The notes beneath the pieces are model-generated. The model had not been told where the DNA came from, ran no database searches, and saw only the letters and a list, made by a program, of their open reading frames with translations. A program made the position numbers and the translations under genes. Below, one piece after another: positions 20,717 to 28,224 of a DNA stretch of 64,000 nucleotides (within the stretch, counting starts at the first letter, position 1; each line of letters begins with the position of its first letter). Source of the stretch: Teichococcus vastitatis (lineage in GTDB: Bacteria; Pseudomonadota; Alphaproteobacteria; Acetobacterales; Acetobacteraceae). The DNA is taken from positions 434,001-498,000 of the forward strand of contig NZ_QXGS01000001.1 of assembly GCF_003604215.1 (NCBI RefSeq), given 5' to 3'.

Positions 20717-21592
20717 TCAGGCCAATGGGTGATGGGTTTCCACCAGCTCGCGCAGCCGCTCCTCCAGCACCCGGGTGTAGATCTGCGTGGTGGCGATGTC
20801 GGCGTGGCCGAGCAGCATCTGCAGCGCCCGCAGGTCGGCGCCGCCTTCCAGCAGGTGGCTGGCGAAGGAATGGCGCAGCACGTGTGGGCTGACCTTGGCC
20901 GGATCGAGTCCCGCCTCCAGCGCCGCCTGCTTCACCAGCAGCACCAGGCTCTGCCGCGTCAGGTGGCCGGAGGCGCCATAGGATGGAAACAGCCATTTCG
21001 ATGGCTTCTTCGGGTCCTGCAATCCGAGCACGGCGGTGCGCGCCCGGCCGGAAATCGGCACCAGCCGGTCCTTGTTGCCCTTGCCGCGCACCAGGATCAG
21101 CGCGCTATCCTGCGCCAGGGCGCTGGCCGGCAGGCCCACCAGCTCCGATGCGCGCAGCCCGGAGCAATACAGCAATTCCAGCATCGCCACGGTGAGCGGC
21201 CCGCGCTTGCCCGGCAGCCGCGCCGCGGCGTCCAGCAACGCCGTCACCTCGGCGGCGCGCAGCGCCTTGGGCAGCGACTTGCCCTGGCGCGGGCTGTCCA
21301 GCAGCTCCGTCGGGTCGTCCGGTCGCACGCCCTCCCGGGCGAGGAAGCGGAAGAACTGGCGCATGGCGGACAGGCGGCGCGCGGCGGTGCGGGCCGACAG
21401 CCCTTCCTCCGCCAGCCGGGCCAGGTAGGCGCGCAGCGCATCGGCCGAGGCCGCGGCCAGGCCGCGCGGTTCCCGCTGCCGCAGAAAGGCCGCCAAATCC
21501 CCGAGGTCGGCGGCATAGGCGGCGAGCGTGTTGCGCGCTGCGCCGCGCTCGGCGGCCAGCATCTCCAGGAAAGCCTCGAGGTGGCGATCCAT
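20717..21592 (-). CDS. xerD: Site-specific tyrosine recombinase XerD
   Basis: 291 residues. With XerC it resolves chromosome dimers at dif. The N-terminal SAM-like core-binding domain (1-95) is followed by the catalytic domain with Arg147 (GLRASEL), a Lys in RGKGNK (171-174), HVLRHSF (His237, Arg240), LGHADI (His263) and nucleophile Tyr272 (TQIYTRV). Length and motifs match XerD. The housekeeping neighbours and the absence of flanking repeats argue against a phage integrase. The upstream 48-residue membrane protein ends 23 bp before the start, so they probably share a transcript. Confidence 0.95.
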   Translation of the reverse strand: MDRHLEAFLEMLAAERGAARNTLAAYAADLGDLAAFLRQREPRGLAAASADALRAYLARLAEEGLSARTAARRLSAMRQFFRFLAREGVRPDDPTELLDSPRQGKSLPKALRAAEVTALLDAAARLPGKRGPLTVAMLELLYCSGLRASELVGLPASALAQDSALILVRGKGNKDRLVPISGRARTAVLGLQDPKKPSKWLFPSYGASGHLTRQSLVLLVKQAALEAGLDPAKVSPHVLRHSFASHLLEGGADLRALQMLLGHADIATTQIYTRVLEERLRELVETHHPLA

Positions 21593-21615
21593 GCCCCCAA
21601 GCCCCGGGAGCTGTC

Positions 21616-21762
21616 TCAGCGCGCGTTGAAGCGCTCATTCGGTAAGGCGCGCTCCACCGGCTGCGGCGTCACCGCGGGCGGAAAGGCGGCCATCACCAGC
21701 AGGCCGCCCACGACGGCGACCAGAAGAACCAGGATCAACAGAAACACAGGACGGCGGAACAT
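21616..21762 (-). CDS. Small single-pass membrane protein upstream of xerD
   Basis: 48 residues. A short basic N-terminus (MFRR) is followed by one strongly hydrophobic helix (about 6-27) and a polar tail ending RALPNERFNAR, so an N-in anchored membrane protein is likely. It is probably translated with xerD. Its ATG (minus 21762) shares the CATG at 21760-21763 with an in-frame ATG of the opposite aroK-aroB frame. Codon use in the tail is genome-like. I do not recognise a named family; a conserved small protein before xerD seems plausible. Confidence is moderate because of the short length. Confidence 0.6.
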   Translation of the reverse strand: MFRRPVFLLILVLLVAVVGGLLVMAAFPPAVTPQPVERALPNERFNAR

Positions 21763-21871
21763 GGAGTCGGGACAACCCTCGCGCGCGGAGCGTGATGTGC
21801 TAGCTTCCGCCCCCGTGTCACGCAACCTCGACTTCCCGATCCTCCCAGCGGATGCCTCCGCGGCCTCCGCG

Positions 21872-23563
21872 ATGCCCCTTCCCGCCGCCCTTCCGGCGAT
21901 GCCGGCAACCGCAGGCCGCGCCGGCACGGGCATCGGGCGTTCCATCGTGCTGATCGGGCTACCGGGCGCCGGCAAGTCGTCGGTGGGCAAGCGGCTGGCG
22001 CAGCTACTCGGCCTGCCCTTCCACGATGCCGACCTGGAGATCGAGGCCGCCGCCGGACTGCCGATCACCGAGATCTTCAACCGCTATGGCGAGCCGCATT
22101 TCCGCGAAGGCGAGCGCCGCGTCATCGGCCGCCTGCTGGCGGGGCCGCCGCTGGTGCTGGCCACCGGCGGCGGCGCCTATGTGGACGCGGAAACGCGCCG
22201 TGCGATCCGCGAATCGGGCGCCCTGTCGGTGTGGCTCCGGGCCGAGATCCCCGTGCTGCTGCCGCGCGTGTCCAACCGCGCCACGCGTCCGCTGTTCCTG
22301 CAGCAGGATCCGCGGGCTGTGCTGGAGCGGCTGAAGGCGGCGCGCTACCCGATCTATGCCGAGGCCGATCTCGCCGTGGACTGCCTCGATGAATCGCCGG
22401 AGGACACCACCGGCCGCGTGCGCATGGCGATCGAGAGCTTCTCCGCCCCCGCCCGGCTGCCGGTGGCCTTGCTGGAGCGCGAATACGACGTGGTGGTGGG
22501 CGAGGGCCTTCTGGAGCGCGCAGGCGGGCTGCTGTCCGGCGTCCTGCCGGCGCGCCGCGTCGCCATCATCAGCGACGCTTCCGTGGCGGCGCTGCACCTG
22601 CCGGCCCTGCGGCACGGCCTGCAGGCGGGCGGCTTCGAGATCCGCGCCGCCCTGACGATTCCGCCCGGCGAGGGCAGCAAGAGCCTCGCCACCTTTGGCC
22701 GCGTGCTGGAGGAGCTGCTGGCCGCCGGCATCGACCGCGACACAGCCGTTGTGGCCTTGGGTGGTGGCGTGGTGGGTGATCTGGCGGGCTTCGTCGCCGC
22801 CTCGGCGTTACGCGGCCTGCCCTTCGTGCAGGTGCCGACCACGCTGCTGGCCCAGGTGGACAGCTCGGTGGGCGGCAAAACCGGGATCAACCTCGCCGCG
22901 GGCAAGAACCTCGCCGGCGCCTTCTGGCAGCCCCGCATCGTGCTAGCCGACACCGGGGTGCTGCGCACCCTGCCAGCGCGCGAGCGGCGCGCCGGCTATG
23001 CCGAGGTGGCGAAGCACGGGCTGTTGCAGGGCCCGCTCTGGGAATGGTGCGAAGCGGAGGGTGCCCGCGCCGTGGCCGGCGATTCCGTGGCGCTGCGCCA
23101 CGCCGTGTTGGAAAGCTGCCGGCTGAAATCCGCCGTGGTGGCCGCCGACGAGCGCGAGGAAAGCGCCGAGGGCGGCCGGGCCCTGCTCAATCTTGGTCAC
23201 ACCTTCGGCCATGCGGTGGAGGCCGAATGCGGCTATGACGGCTCCCTGCTGCATGGCGAGGCGGTGGCGCTCGGCCTGGGCCTCGCCGCCCGGCTATCGG
23301 CGCGGCTCGGCTTCTGCGAGGCGGCGCTGCCCGGCCGGGTGGAGGCCCACCTCGCCGCCGCCGGCCTGCCCGCCCGTCTGGCGGAGCTGCCGCGGCGCTT
23401 CGCGGTGGACACGCTGATGCGCCGCATGCGCAAGGACAAGAAGGTGCGCGACGGCCGGATGCGTTTCGTGCTGCTGCGCGGTCCCGGCCAAGCCTTCACC
23501 TCGGCCGAGGTGCCTCCGGCCGAGGTCGAGGCGCTGCTGCGCGACGAAGGCTGTTCCGGCTGA
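21872..23563 (+). CDS. aroKB: Bifunctional shikimate kinase / 3-dehydroquinate synthase fusion
   Basis: 563 residues joining two enzymes of aromatic amino-acid synthesis. Residues 20-190 are shikimate kinase: P-loop GLPGAGKS (29-36), DADLEIE (52-58), FREGERRVI and LATGGGAY. Residues 195-563 are NAD-dependent dehydroquinate synthase: GGGVVGDLAGFVAAS, QVPTTLLAQVDSSVGGKT, KNLAGAFWQP, LNLGHTFGHA and LLHGEAVALG, with zinc-binding Glu and His residues. There is no stop or frame break between the domains. Possible starts are ATG 21872, GTG 21815 (MSRNLDF) and ATG 21761. None has a good ribosome site, and 21872 leaves a short leader before the P-loop. It is divergent from the xerD operon. Confidence 0.93.
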   Translation: MPLPAALPAMPATAGRAGTGIGRSIVLIGLPGAGKSSVGKRLAQLLGLPFHDADLEIEAAAGLPITEIFNRYGEPHFREGERRVIGRLLAGPPLVLATGGGAYVDAETRRAIRESGALSVWLRAEIPVLLPRVSNRATRPLFLQQDPRAVLERLKAARYPIYAEADLAVDCLDESPEDTTGRVRMAIESFSAPARLPVALLEREYDVVVGEGLLERAGGLLSGVLPARRVAIISDASVAALHLPALRHGLQAGGFEIRAALTIPPGEGSKSLATFGRVLEELLAAGIDRDTAVVALGGGVVGDLAGFVAASALRGLPFVQVPTTLLAQVDSSVGGKTGINLAAGKNLAGAFWQPRIVLADTGVLRTLPARERRAGYAEVAKHGLLQGPLWEWCEAEGARAVAGDSVALRHAVLESCRLKSAVVAADEREESAEGGRALLNLGHTFGHAVEAECGYDGSLLHGEAVALGLGLAARLSARLGFCEAALPGRVEAHLAAAGLPARLAELPRRFAVDTLMRRMRKDKKVRDGRMRFVLLRGPGQAFTSAEVPPAEVEALLRDEGCSG

Positions 23564-23695
23564 GATCTCCGCCGGCCGCCATCCTGTCGTGATGGCCATC
23601 GGACGCAACCCGGCCATGCCGCCCTTACCGGAGCAGGATGCGCGTGTCATATGGCAGGGTTCCTGCTGCACCGCATCATGCCGGAGGCTTTCTGG

Positions 23696-24277
23696 ATGCC
23701 CCTCTCCGCCCCTGCCCGCCGCGCGCCGCTGCACCAGCGGCGCCTGGAGATGCAAGGCTTCGAGCGCGAGGACGGGCTGTTCGACATCGAAGGCTACCTC
23801 GCCGACACCAAGAGCCTGGCCTTCGACACGCTGGACCGCCACCTGGAGCCCGGCGACGTGCTGCACGGCATGTGGATCCGGCTGACGGTGGATGCCGAGC
23901 TGCTGATCCACCATTGCGAGGCGGTGAGCGACCACACGCCCTATGCCATCTGCCCCGGCGCGGCGCCCAGCTTCGGCCGGCTGGCCGGGCTGACGATCGG
24001 TCCCGGCTTCAACCGGGCGGTGCAGGAGCGGGTCGGCGGCACGGTGGGCTGCACCCACCTGCGGGAGATGCTGTCGCAGCTCGCCACCGTGGCCTACCAG
24101 ACGACCTATGCCGCGCGCCGCCGCAAGCGGGAAGCCGCGGCCGGCACGACCTCCGCACCGCGCAAGGCGCCGGCCCTGATCGGCACCTGCCTGGCTTATG
24201 CTCCGGACAGCCCGGTGGTGGCGCGGCAATGGCCCGACCACGTCGCCGCCATGGCGGCCCCTACTCGTCCCGACTGA
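23696..24277 (+). CDS. DUF2889-family protein
   Basis: 193 residues. It matches my memory of the DUF2889 group: an opening of paired arginines and histidines (RRAPLHQRRLEMQGFERED), then DGLFDIEGYLADTK and GDVLHGMWIRLTVD, and a C-terminal GCTHLREML. The function is unknown. GGAGG lies 8 bases before the ATG at 23696, which favours this start over an in-frame ATG 18 bp upstream. It is cytoplasmic, as no signal is seen. The 3' end overlaps the 3' end of the convergent hydrolase-TPR gene by 17 bp. Confidence 0.8.
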   Translation: MPLSAPARRAPLHQRRLEMQGFEREDGLFDIEGYLADTKSLAFDTLDRHLEPGDVLHGMWIRLTVDAELLIHHCEAVSDHTPYAICPGAAPSFGRLAGLTIGPGFNRAVQERVGGTVGCTHLREMLSQLATVAYQTTYAARRRKREAAAGTTSAPRKAPALIGTCLAYAPDSPVVARQWPDHVAAMAAPTRPD

Positions 24278-25913
24278 AGAAGGCGCTGATGAAGCGCCGC
24301 AGGCCGGACGGCGGCGGCGCGGCGGCGGCTTCCAGAAAGGTGTCCGAGGGCGGCCCCAGCCGTGCGGCGATGGCCTGCACCTTGGGATCGCCGGGGAGCA
24401 GCATGGCGGCCTCGGCGGCGACGCGGCGGGCCTCCTCCGGGCGGCCGGTGCGCTCCAGTGCCCGTGCCAGTCCGATATGCGCGGCACCCAGCTCCGGCGC
24501 CGCCGCCAGGGCGTCGCGGAACACCGGCTCGGCATCCTCGGGCGCGCCGATCACCAGCAGCAGCTGGCCGAGCCACAGAAAGGCTCCGGCCTCGGTGCCG
24601 CCCTCGGCGATCACCTGACGCGCCACGGCGATGGCCTGATCGCGGTCGCCCCGCGCCGCCAGGGTGTGGCTGAGCCCGAGCAGCGCCTGGCGATCAACCG
24701 GGTCAACCTGCAGCGTGCCGCGGAACATCGCCTCCGCCTCGTCCACCTTGCCAGTGTTCAGCAGCAGATGGCCGAAATGCGCCCGCAGCCCGGCGTCCTG
24801 CGGCGCCGCCTCAATGCCTCTGCGGCACAGCTCCACCGCCTCCTCCGGCCGGCCCTGGCTGCCCATCACCAGGCTGAGCCCCTGGTAGATGTGGCCAACA
24901 TCGGCCCGCAGCGCGAGGGCGGCACGGAACGGCGCCTCCGCCGCCTCCACCGCGCCCATGCCGAGCAAGGCATGGGCTGCATGCGACTGGCTGGCGAAAT
25001 CCCCCGGCGCCAGCGACGCCTGTTGTTGCGCCAGCGCCCGGGCCTGCGCCTCGCGCCCGGTGCCGCGCAGTTCCTGCACCCGCTGCGGCAGCAGGCGCCC
25101 GATGTCGTGCTCCCGCACCATCGGGTGCAGGCCGAGTTCCAGCGCCCGGTTCCAGAGCCGGTTGGCCATGGCCACATGGCCGCGCCGGAACGCTGCGTTG
25201 CCAGCGTGGCGGAACCAGTGCGGCGAGGTCTGCCGGCGTGCCCGCATCAGCTGCGCCAGTCCCGGAAGGTCGCGCGCCAGCACCCGCTCCAGCACCCGCG
25301 CCAGGAAGGCACTGTCGACCAGCAGCCAGATCGAGGCGTGGTCCATGAAAGGCGTGCGCAGCCAGTGCACACCGGCCCGTGCCAGCAGGCCCGCGTGGTC
25401 GCGATCCTCCGGCATGTAGGGATCGGCGAGAATGGCGGCGAAGGCGCCGGGCTCGCCGGGGGCGACCATCATGGCGCCCATGGCACCATGCAGCGCCGGC
25501 TGGTGGTAGCGGTGGAAGCGGGTGTCCCACGGCACCTCCGCCGGCGCGATCGAGCTTTGCGGGCAGACTGCGAAGGCGTGCTCGATGCCGAGCAGCGCGG
25601 CGTGCTTCAGCGCGGCATAGCCGCCCATGCTGTAGCCATAGGTCACCGCCGGGCCGGGAATGGCGGCGCGCACCGCCGGCGCCGCGGCGGCCACCGAGGC
25701 GGCCGGAAACCAGTTCTCGCGCTTGGCCACGAAGCCGATGGCGTTGAGGCCGAGCTTGGACACCACCTCCTGTCCCCAGATCTGCGTGCCATTGGGGCGG
25801 AAGGTAAGGTCGGAGAAGGTCACCAGCGTGGCCGCGCCGGGCTCCGCCGCGGCCACGGGATGATGCACCGCCAGCAGGTGCTCGTCCTCGAAAAGAATGA
25901 TGCTTTTCATCAT
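24261..25913 (-). CDS. Hydrolase-fold plus tetratricopeptide-repeat protein
   Basis: 550 residues in two parts. Residues 1-about 215 look like an alpha/beta-hydrolase fold, with nucleophile-elbow GYSMGG (93-98, Ser95) after a strand and a later HYQPALHG/MDHAS region that may bring a histidine. Residues about 260-510 are TPR helices, with repeats such as GRPEEAVELCRRGIEAAPQD and GKVDEAEAMFRGTLQVDPVD. There is no signal peptide. The TPR part probably binds a protein partner. I know no named family with this order; it resembles bacterial proteins annotated only as tetratricopeptide repeat protein. ATGs at 25913 and 25910 are both possible. Confidence 0.7.
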   Translation of the reverse strand: MMKSIILFEDEHLLAVHHPVAAAEPGAATLVTFSDLTFRPNGTQIWGQEVVSKLGLNAIGFVAKRENWFPAASVAAAAPAVRAAIPGPAVTYGYSMGGYAALKHAALLGIEHAFAVCPQSSIAPAEVPWDTRFHRYHQPALHGAMGAMMVAPGEPGAFAAILADPYMPEDRDHAGLLARAGVHWLRTPFMDHASIWLLVDSAFLARVLERVLARDLPGLAQLMRARRQTSPHWFRHAGNAAFRRGHVAMANRLWNRALELGLHPMVREHDIGRLLPQRVQELRGTGREAQARALAQQQASLAPGDFASQSHAAHALLGMGAVEAAEAPFRAALALRADVGHIYQGLSLVMGSQGRPEEAVELCRRGIEAAPQDAGLRAHFGHLLLNTGKVDEAEAMFRGTLQVDPVDRQALLGLSHTLAARGDRDQAIAVARQVIAEGGTEAGAFLWLGQLLLVIGAPEDAEPVFRDALAAAPELGAAHIGLARALERTGRPEEARRVAAEAAMLLPGDPKVQAIAARLGPPSDTFLEAAAAPPPSGLRRFISAFFSRDE

Positions 25914-25928
25914 TGCCCCACCGCCGCG

Positions 25929-26231
25929 TCAGCCCGCGCCGGGCGCGGTCCCCGGTGCCTGTGCCTCGTCCGGTGTCAGCAGCCGCAGCGACAGCGCGTG
26001 CAGGCCACCGCCGAATTCCGGCTCCAGCGCCGCGTGCACGGCGCGCGACCGGGCGACGCGGCTCTGCCCGGCAAAGGCGGGGCTGACGACGCGCACCGTG
26101 TAGTGGGTCTCGCCACCGGGCCGCGCGCCGGCATGGCCGGCATGCTGGTGACTATTATCGGTGATCTCGACCTCCGCCGGGGCAAAGGTCGAGAGCAGGG
26201 TGTGCCGCATGCGGTCCGCGCGCTTCAACAT
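25929..26231 (-). CDS. bolA: BolA-family protein
   Basis: 100 residues. BolA proteins bind monothiol glutaredoxins and share an iron-sulfur cluster, acting in iron homeostasis or as stress regulators. The class II KH-like fold is seen as VEITDNSHQHAGHAG (the conserved HxGH-type loop), then FAGQSRVARSRAVHAAL and IHAL-like GGLHALSLRLLTPDE. The C-terminus has a short Gly/Ala/Pro extension. The ATG at 26231 gives the usual LKRADRMRHTLLSTF start. It is divergent from the J-domain gene and lies 15 bp upstream of the hydrolase-TPR gene. Confidence 0.93.
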   Translation of the reverse strand: MLKRADRMRHTLLSTFAPAEVEITDNSHQHAGHAGARPGGETHYTVRVVSPAFAGQSRVARSRAVHAALEPEFGGGLHALSLRLLTPDEAQAPGTAPGAG

Positions 26232-26374
26232 GACCGGAGGTTTTCCACGCCCTTGGGCCGCTGCCAAGCGAAAGGTTTGCCCAACGGCCCGGCTTTGCAG
26301 CCGGAGGTTGCCGGCCGCCTGCCCGCCTGCCTCCGCGCGGGGCTGGATTGTGCCGGCGGTTGGGCGGTGATGCC

Positions 26375-26403
26375 TTGCGGCCGCCCTCCGCCACGCCCAT
26401 AAA
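26375..26403 (+). promoter_or_regulatory. Candidate promoter for the J-domain gene
   Basis: TTGCGG (26375-26380) and CATAAA (26398-26403) are spaced exactly 17 bp. The start of transcription would fall at about 26410, next to the ATG at 26412, so the mRNA may be leaderless. The sequence before the ATG has no purine-rich ribosome site. Confidence 0.35.
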
Positions 26404-26411
26404 GCAACGCA

Positions 26412-27035
26412 ATGGCCCGCCGCGGCGCCCGTCCCCGATCCGACATCCCCACCGACGCCCCGCCCTGCGACGCCCCCGGCTGCGAGGCCCCGGGCGAGTT
26501 CCGCGCGCCGCGTGACCGGTCGCGGCTGCGGGATTACTACCATTTCTGCCTGGAGCATGTCCGCGCCTACAATCAGGCCTGGGACTACTACAAGGGCATG
26601 AATGCCGACGAGATCGAGCAGAACCTGCGCTCAGATAGCGGCTGGCAGCGTCCCACCTGGCCGCTTGGCCGGCTGGGCGGTGCCAAGCTGAACCCGGAGC
26701 TGTTCCGCGATCCGCTCGGCCTGTTCGGCCAGGCCCCGCCGACGCCGCGCAAGAGTGCCAAGGAAGCGCCACCCGAGTTGCGCGCCGCGCTGGATCTGAT
26801 GGGGCTCGGCTGGCCGTTGGAACAGAATGACCTGCGCGCGCGTTACAAGGAACTCGCCAAGCGCTACCACCCGGACAGCAATGGCGGCGACAAATCGGCC
26901 GAGGACAAGCTGAAGGACATCAACCGCGCCTACAGCCTGTTGCGCAAGCGGCTGGCCGCCATGGCCGAGGCCGCCGCCTCCGGCCAGGCAGCGGAAAAGG
27001 CCGGCGGCAAACCGGCCACCAGCCGCGCGGCCTGA
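26412..27035 (+). CDS. J-domain (DnaJ-like) co-chaperone
   Basis: 207 residues. The N-terminal half (1-120) has a Cys pair in CDAPGCEAPGEFRAPR and a conserved YYHFCLEHVRAYNQAWDYY stretch; an extra Cys/His pair could bind metal. The C-terminal half (about 128-190) is a J domain with the invariant HPD (KRYHPDSNGG) that stimulates an Hsp70 partner. This domain order, next to bolA and cobST, is widespread in alphaproteobacteria as I recall it. No Gly/Phe or zinc-finger region of classical DnaJ is present. The client is unknown. cobS starts 118 bp downstream on the same strand. Confidence 0.88.
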   Translation: MARRGARPRSDIPTDAPPCDAPGCEAPGEFRAPRDRSRLRDYYHFCLEHVRAYNQAWDYYKGMNADEIEQNLRSDSGWQRPTWPLGRLGGAKLNPELFRDPLGLFGQAPPTPRKSAKEAPPELRAALDLMGLGWPLEQNDLRARYKELAKRYHPDSNGGDKSAEDKLKDINRAYSLLRKRLAAMAEAAASGQAAEKAGGKPATSRAA

Positions 27036-27153
27036 GCAACGCCGCCGAGGCAGCGTTGGCCATGGCCGGGGCTTTTCCCTGTCCGACCCCCCTGGACCGT
27101 GCGGCGCGCGCGGCCTGTAATGCGGCACGAGAATTGAGAGCGAAGAGAGCCCG

Positions 27154-28161
27154 ATGAGCAAGGTCGCCACCCTTACCGAGAACCGCAGCACCAGCGCCAT
27201 CAACCTGCCCGACATCACGGTCAAGGCGCGCGACGTGTTCGGCATCGACAGCGACCTCGAGGTCCCCGCCTTCTCGGTCACCACCGAGCATGTCCCCGAG
27301 GCCGACCCCACCTACAAGTTCGACCAGGACACGACGCTGGCCATCCTGGCCGGCTTCGCCTTCAACCGGCGCGTCATGGTCCAGGGCTATCACGGCACCG
27401 GCAAGTCGACGCATATCGAGCAGGTGGCGGCACGGCTGAACTGGCCCTGCATCCGCGTTAACCTCGACAGCCACATCTCCCGCATCGATCTGATCGGCAA
27501 GGACGCCATCGTCCTGAAGGACGGCAAGCAGGTCACCGAGTTCCGCGAGGGCATCCTACCCTGGGCGCTGCAGCACCCCTGCGCCATGGTGTTCGACGAG
27601 TATGATGCCGGCCGCCCGGACGTGATGTTCGTGATCCAGCGCGTGCTGGAGGTGGAAGGCAAGCTGACGCTGCTCGACCAGAACCGCGTGATCCGTCCGC
27701 ATCCCGGCTTCCGCCTGTTCGCCACGGCCAACACGGTGGGCCTCGGCGATACCACCGGCCTGTACCATGGCACGCAGCAGATCAATCAGGGACAGATGGA
27801 CCGCTGGAACATCGTGGCGACTCTGAACTACCTGCCGCATGCCCAGGAAAGCTCCATCGTCTCCGCCAAACTCGGCATCAAGCCCGATGACACGGCGGGC
27901 AAGAAGCAGATCGAGGCGATGGTGGCGCTGGCCGACCTGACCCGCGCCGGCTTCATCGCCGGTGACATCTCCACCGTGATGTCGCCGCGCACGGTCATCA
28001 CCTGGGCCGAGAATGCCAAGATCTTCGGCGATGTCGGCTTCGCCTTCCGCCTGTCCTTCCTGAACAAGTGCGACGAGGCGGAGCGCTCCACCGTCGCCGA
28101 ATACTACCAGCGCTGCTTCAACGAGGAGATCCCGACCGGGCTGATGGTCCGCAAGGGCTGA
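27154..28161 (+). CDS. cobS: Aerobic cobaltochelatase subunit CobS
   Basis: 335 residues. CobS is the AAA+ ATPase of the CobNST complex, which inserts cobalt into hydrogenobyrinate a,c-diamide in the oxygen-dependent cobalamin pathway. The N-terminus carries [13 protein letters not shown]. Walker A is GYHGTGKST (78-86), Walker B is [12 protein letters not shown], and [15 protein letters not shown] is the sensor region. A purine-rich GAGAGCG tract precedes the ATG at 27154. cobT follows on the same strand after 63 bp. cobN is not in the window, and no cobalamin-riboswitch box is visible upstream. Confidence 0.97.
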   Translation: MSKVATLTENRSTSAINLPDITVKARDVFGIDSDLEVPAFSVTTEHVPEADPTYKFDQDTTLAILAGFAFNRRVMVQGYHGTGKSTHIEQVAARLNWPCIRVNLDSHISRIDLIGKDAIVLKDGKQVTEFREGILPWALQHPCAMVFDEYDAGRPDVMFVIQRVLEVEGKLTLLDQNRVIRPHPGFRLFATANTVGLGDTTGLYHGTQQINQGQMDRWNIVATLNYLPHAQESSIVSAKLGIKPDDTAGKKQIEAMVALADLTRAGFIAGDISTVMSPRTVITWAENAKIFGDVGFAFRLSFLNKCDEAERSTVAEYYQRCFNEEIPTGLMVRKG

Positions 28162-28224
28162 TCCACCCGCTCCCGGAGGCCGCTGGCTTCCGGGATTTCG
28201 TGTTGGCAGCGGGAGAGTTGAGTG

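Noticed and set aside
20717-21592. A phage or island integrase
   Set aside because: The protein is XerD-like, lies in a housekeeping cluster, and has no flanking direct repeats, tRNA or mobile genes.
21761-21871. Start of the aroK-aroB protein at the ATG at 21761
   Set aside because: It would overlap the divergent small gene and add a poorly conserved-looking segment; the later starts fit the enzyme better, though none has a strong ribosome site.
27036-27153. Cobalamin riboswitch before cobS
   Set aside because: The 118-bp gap has no B12-box-like sequence and is too short for the full fold.
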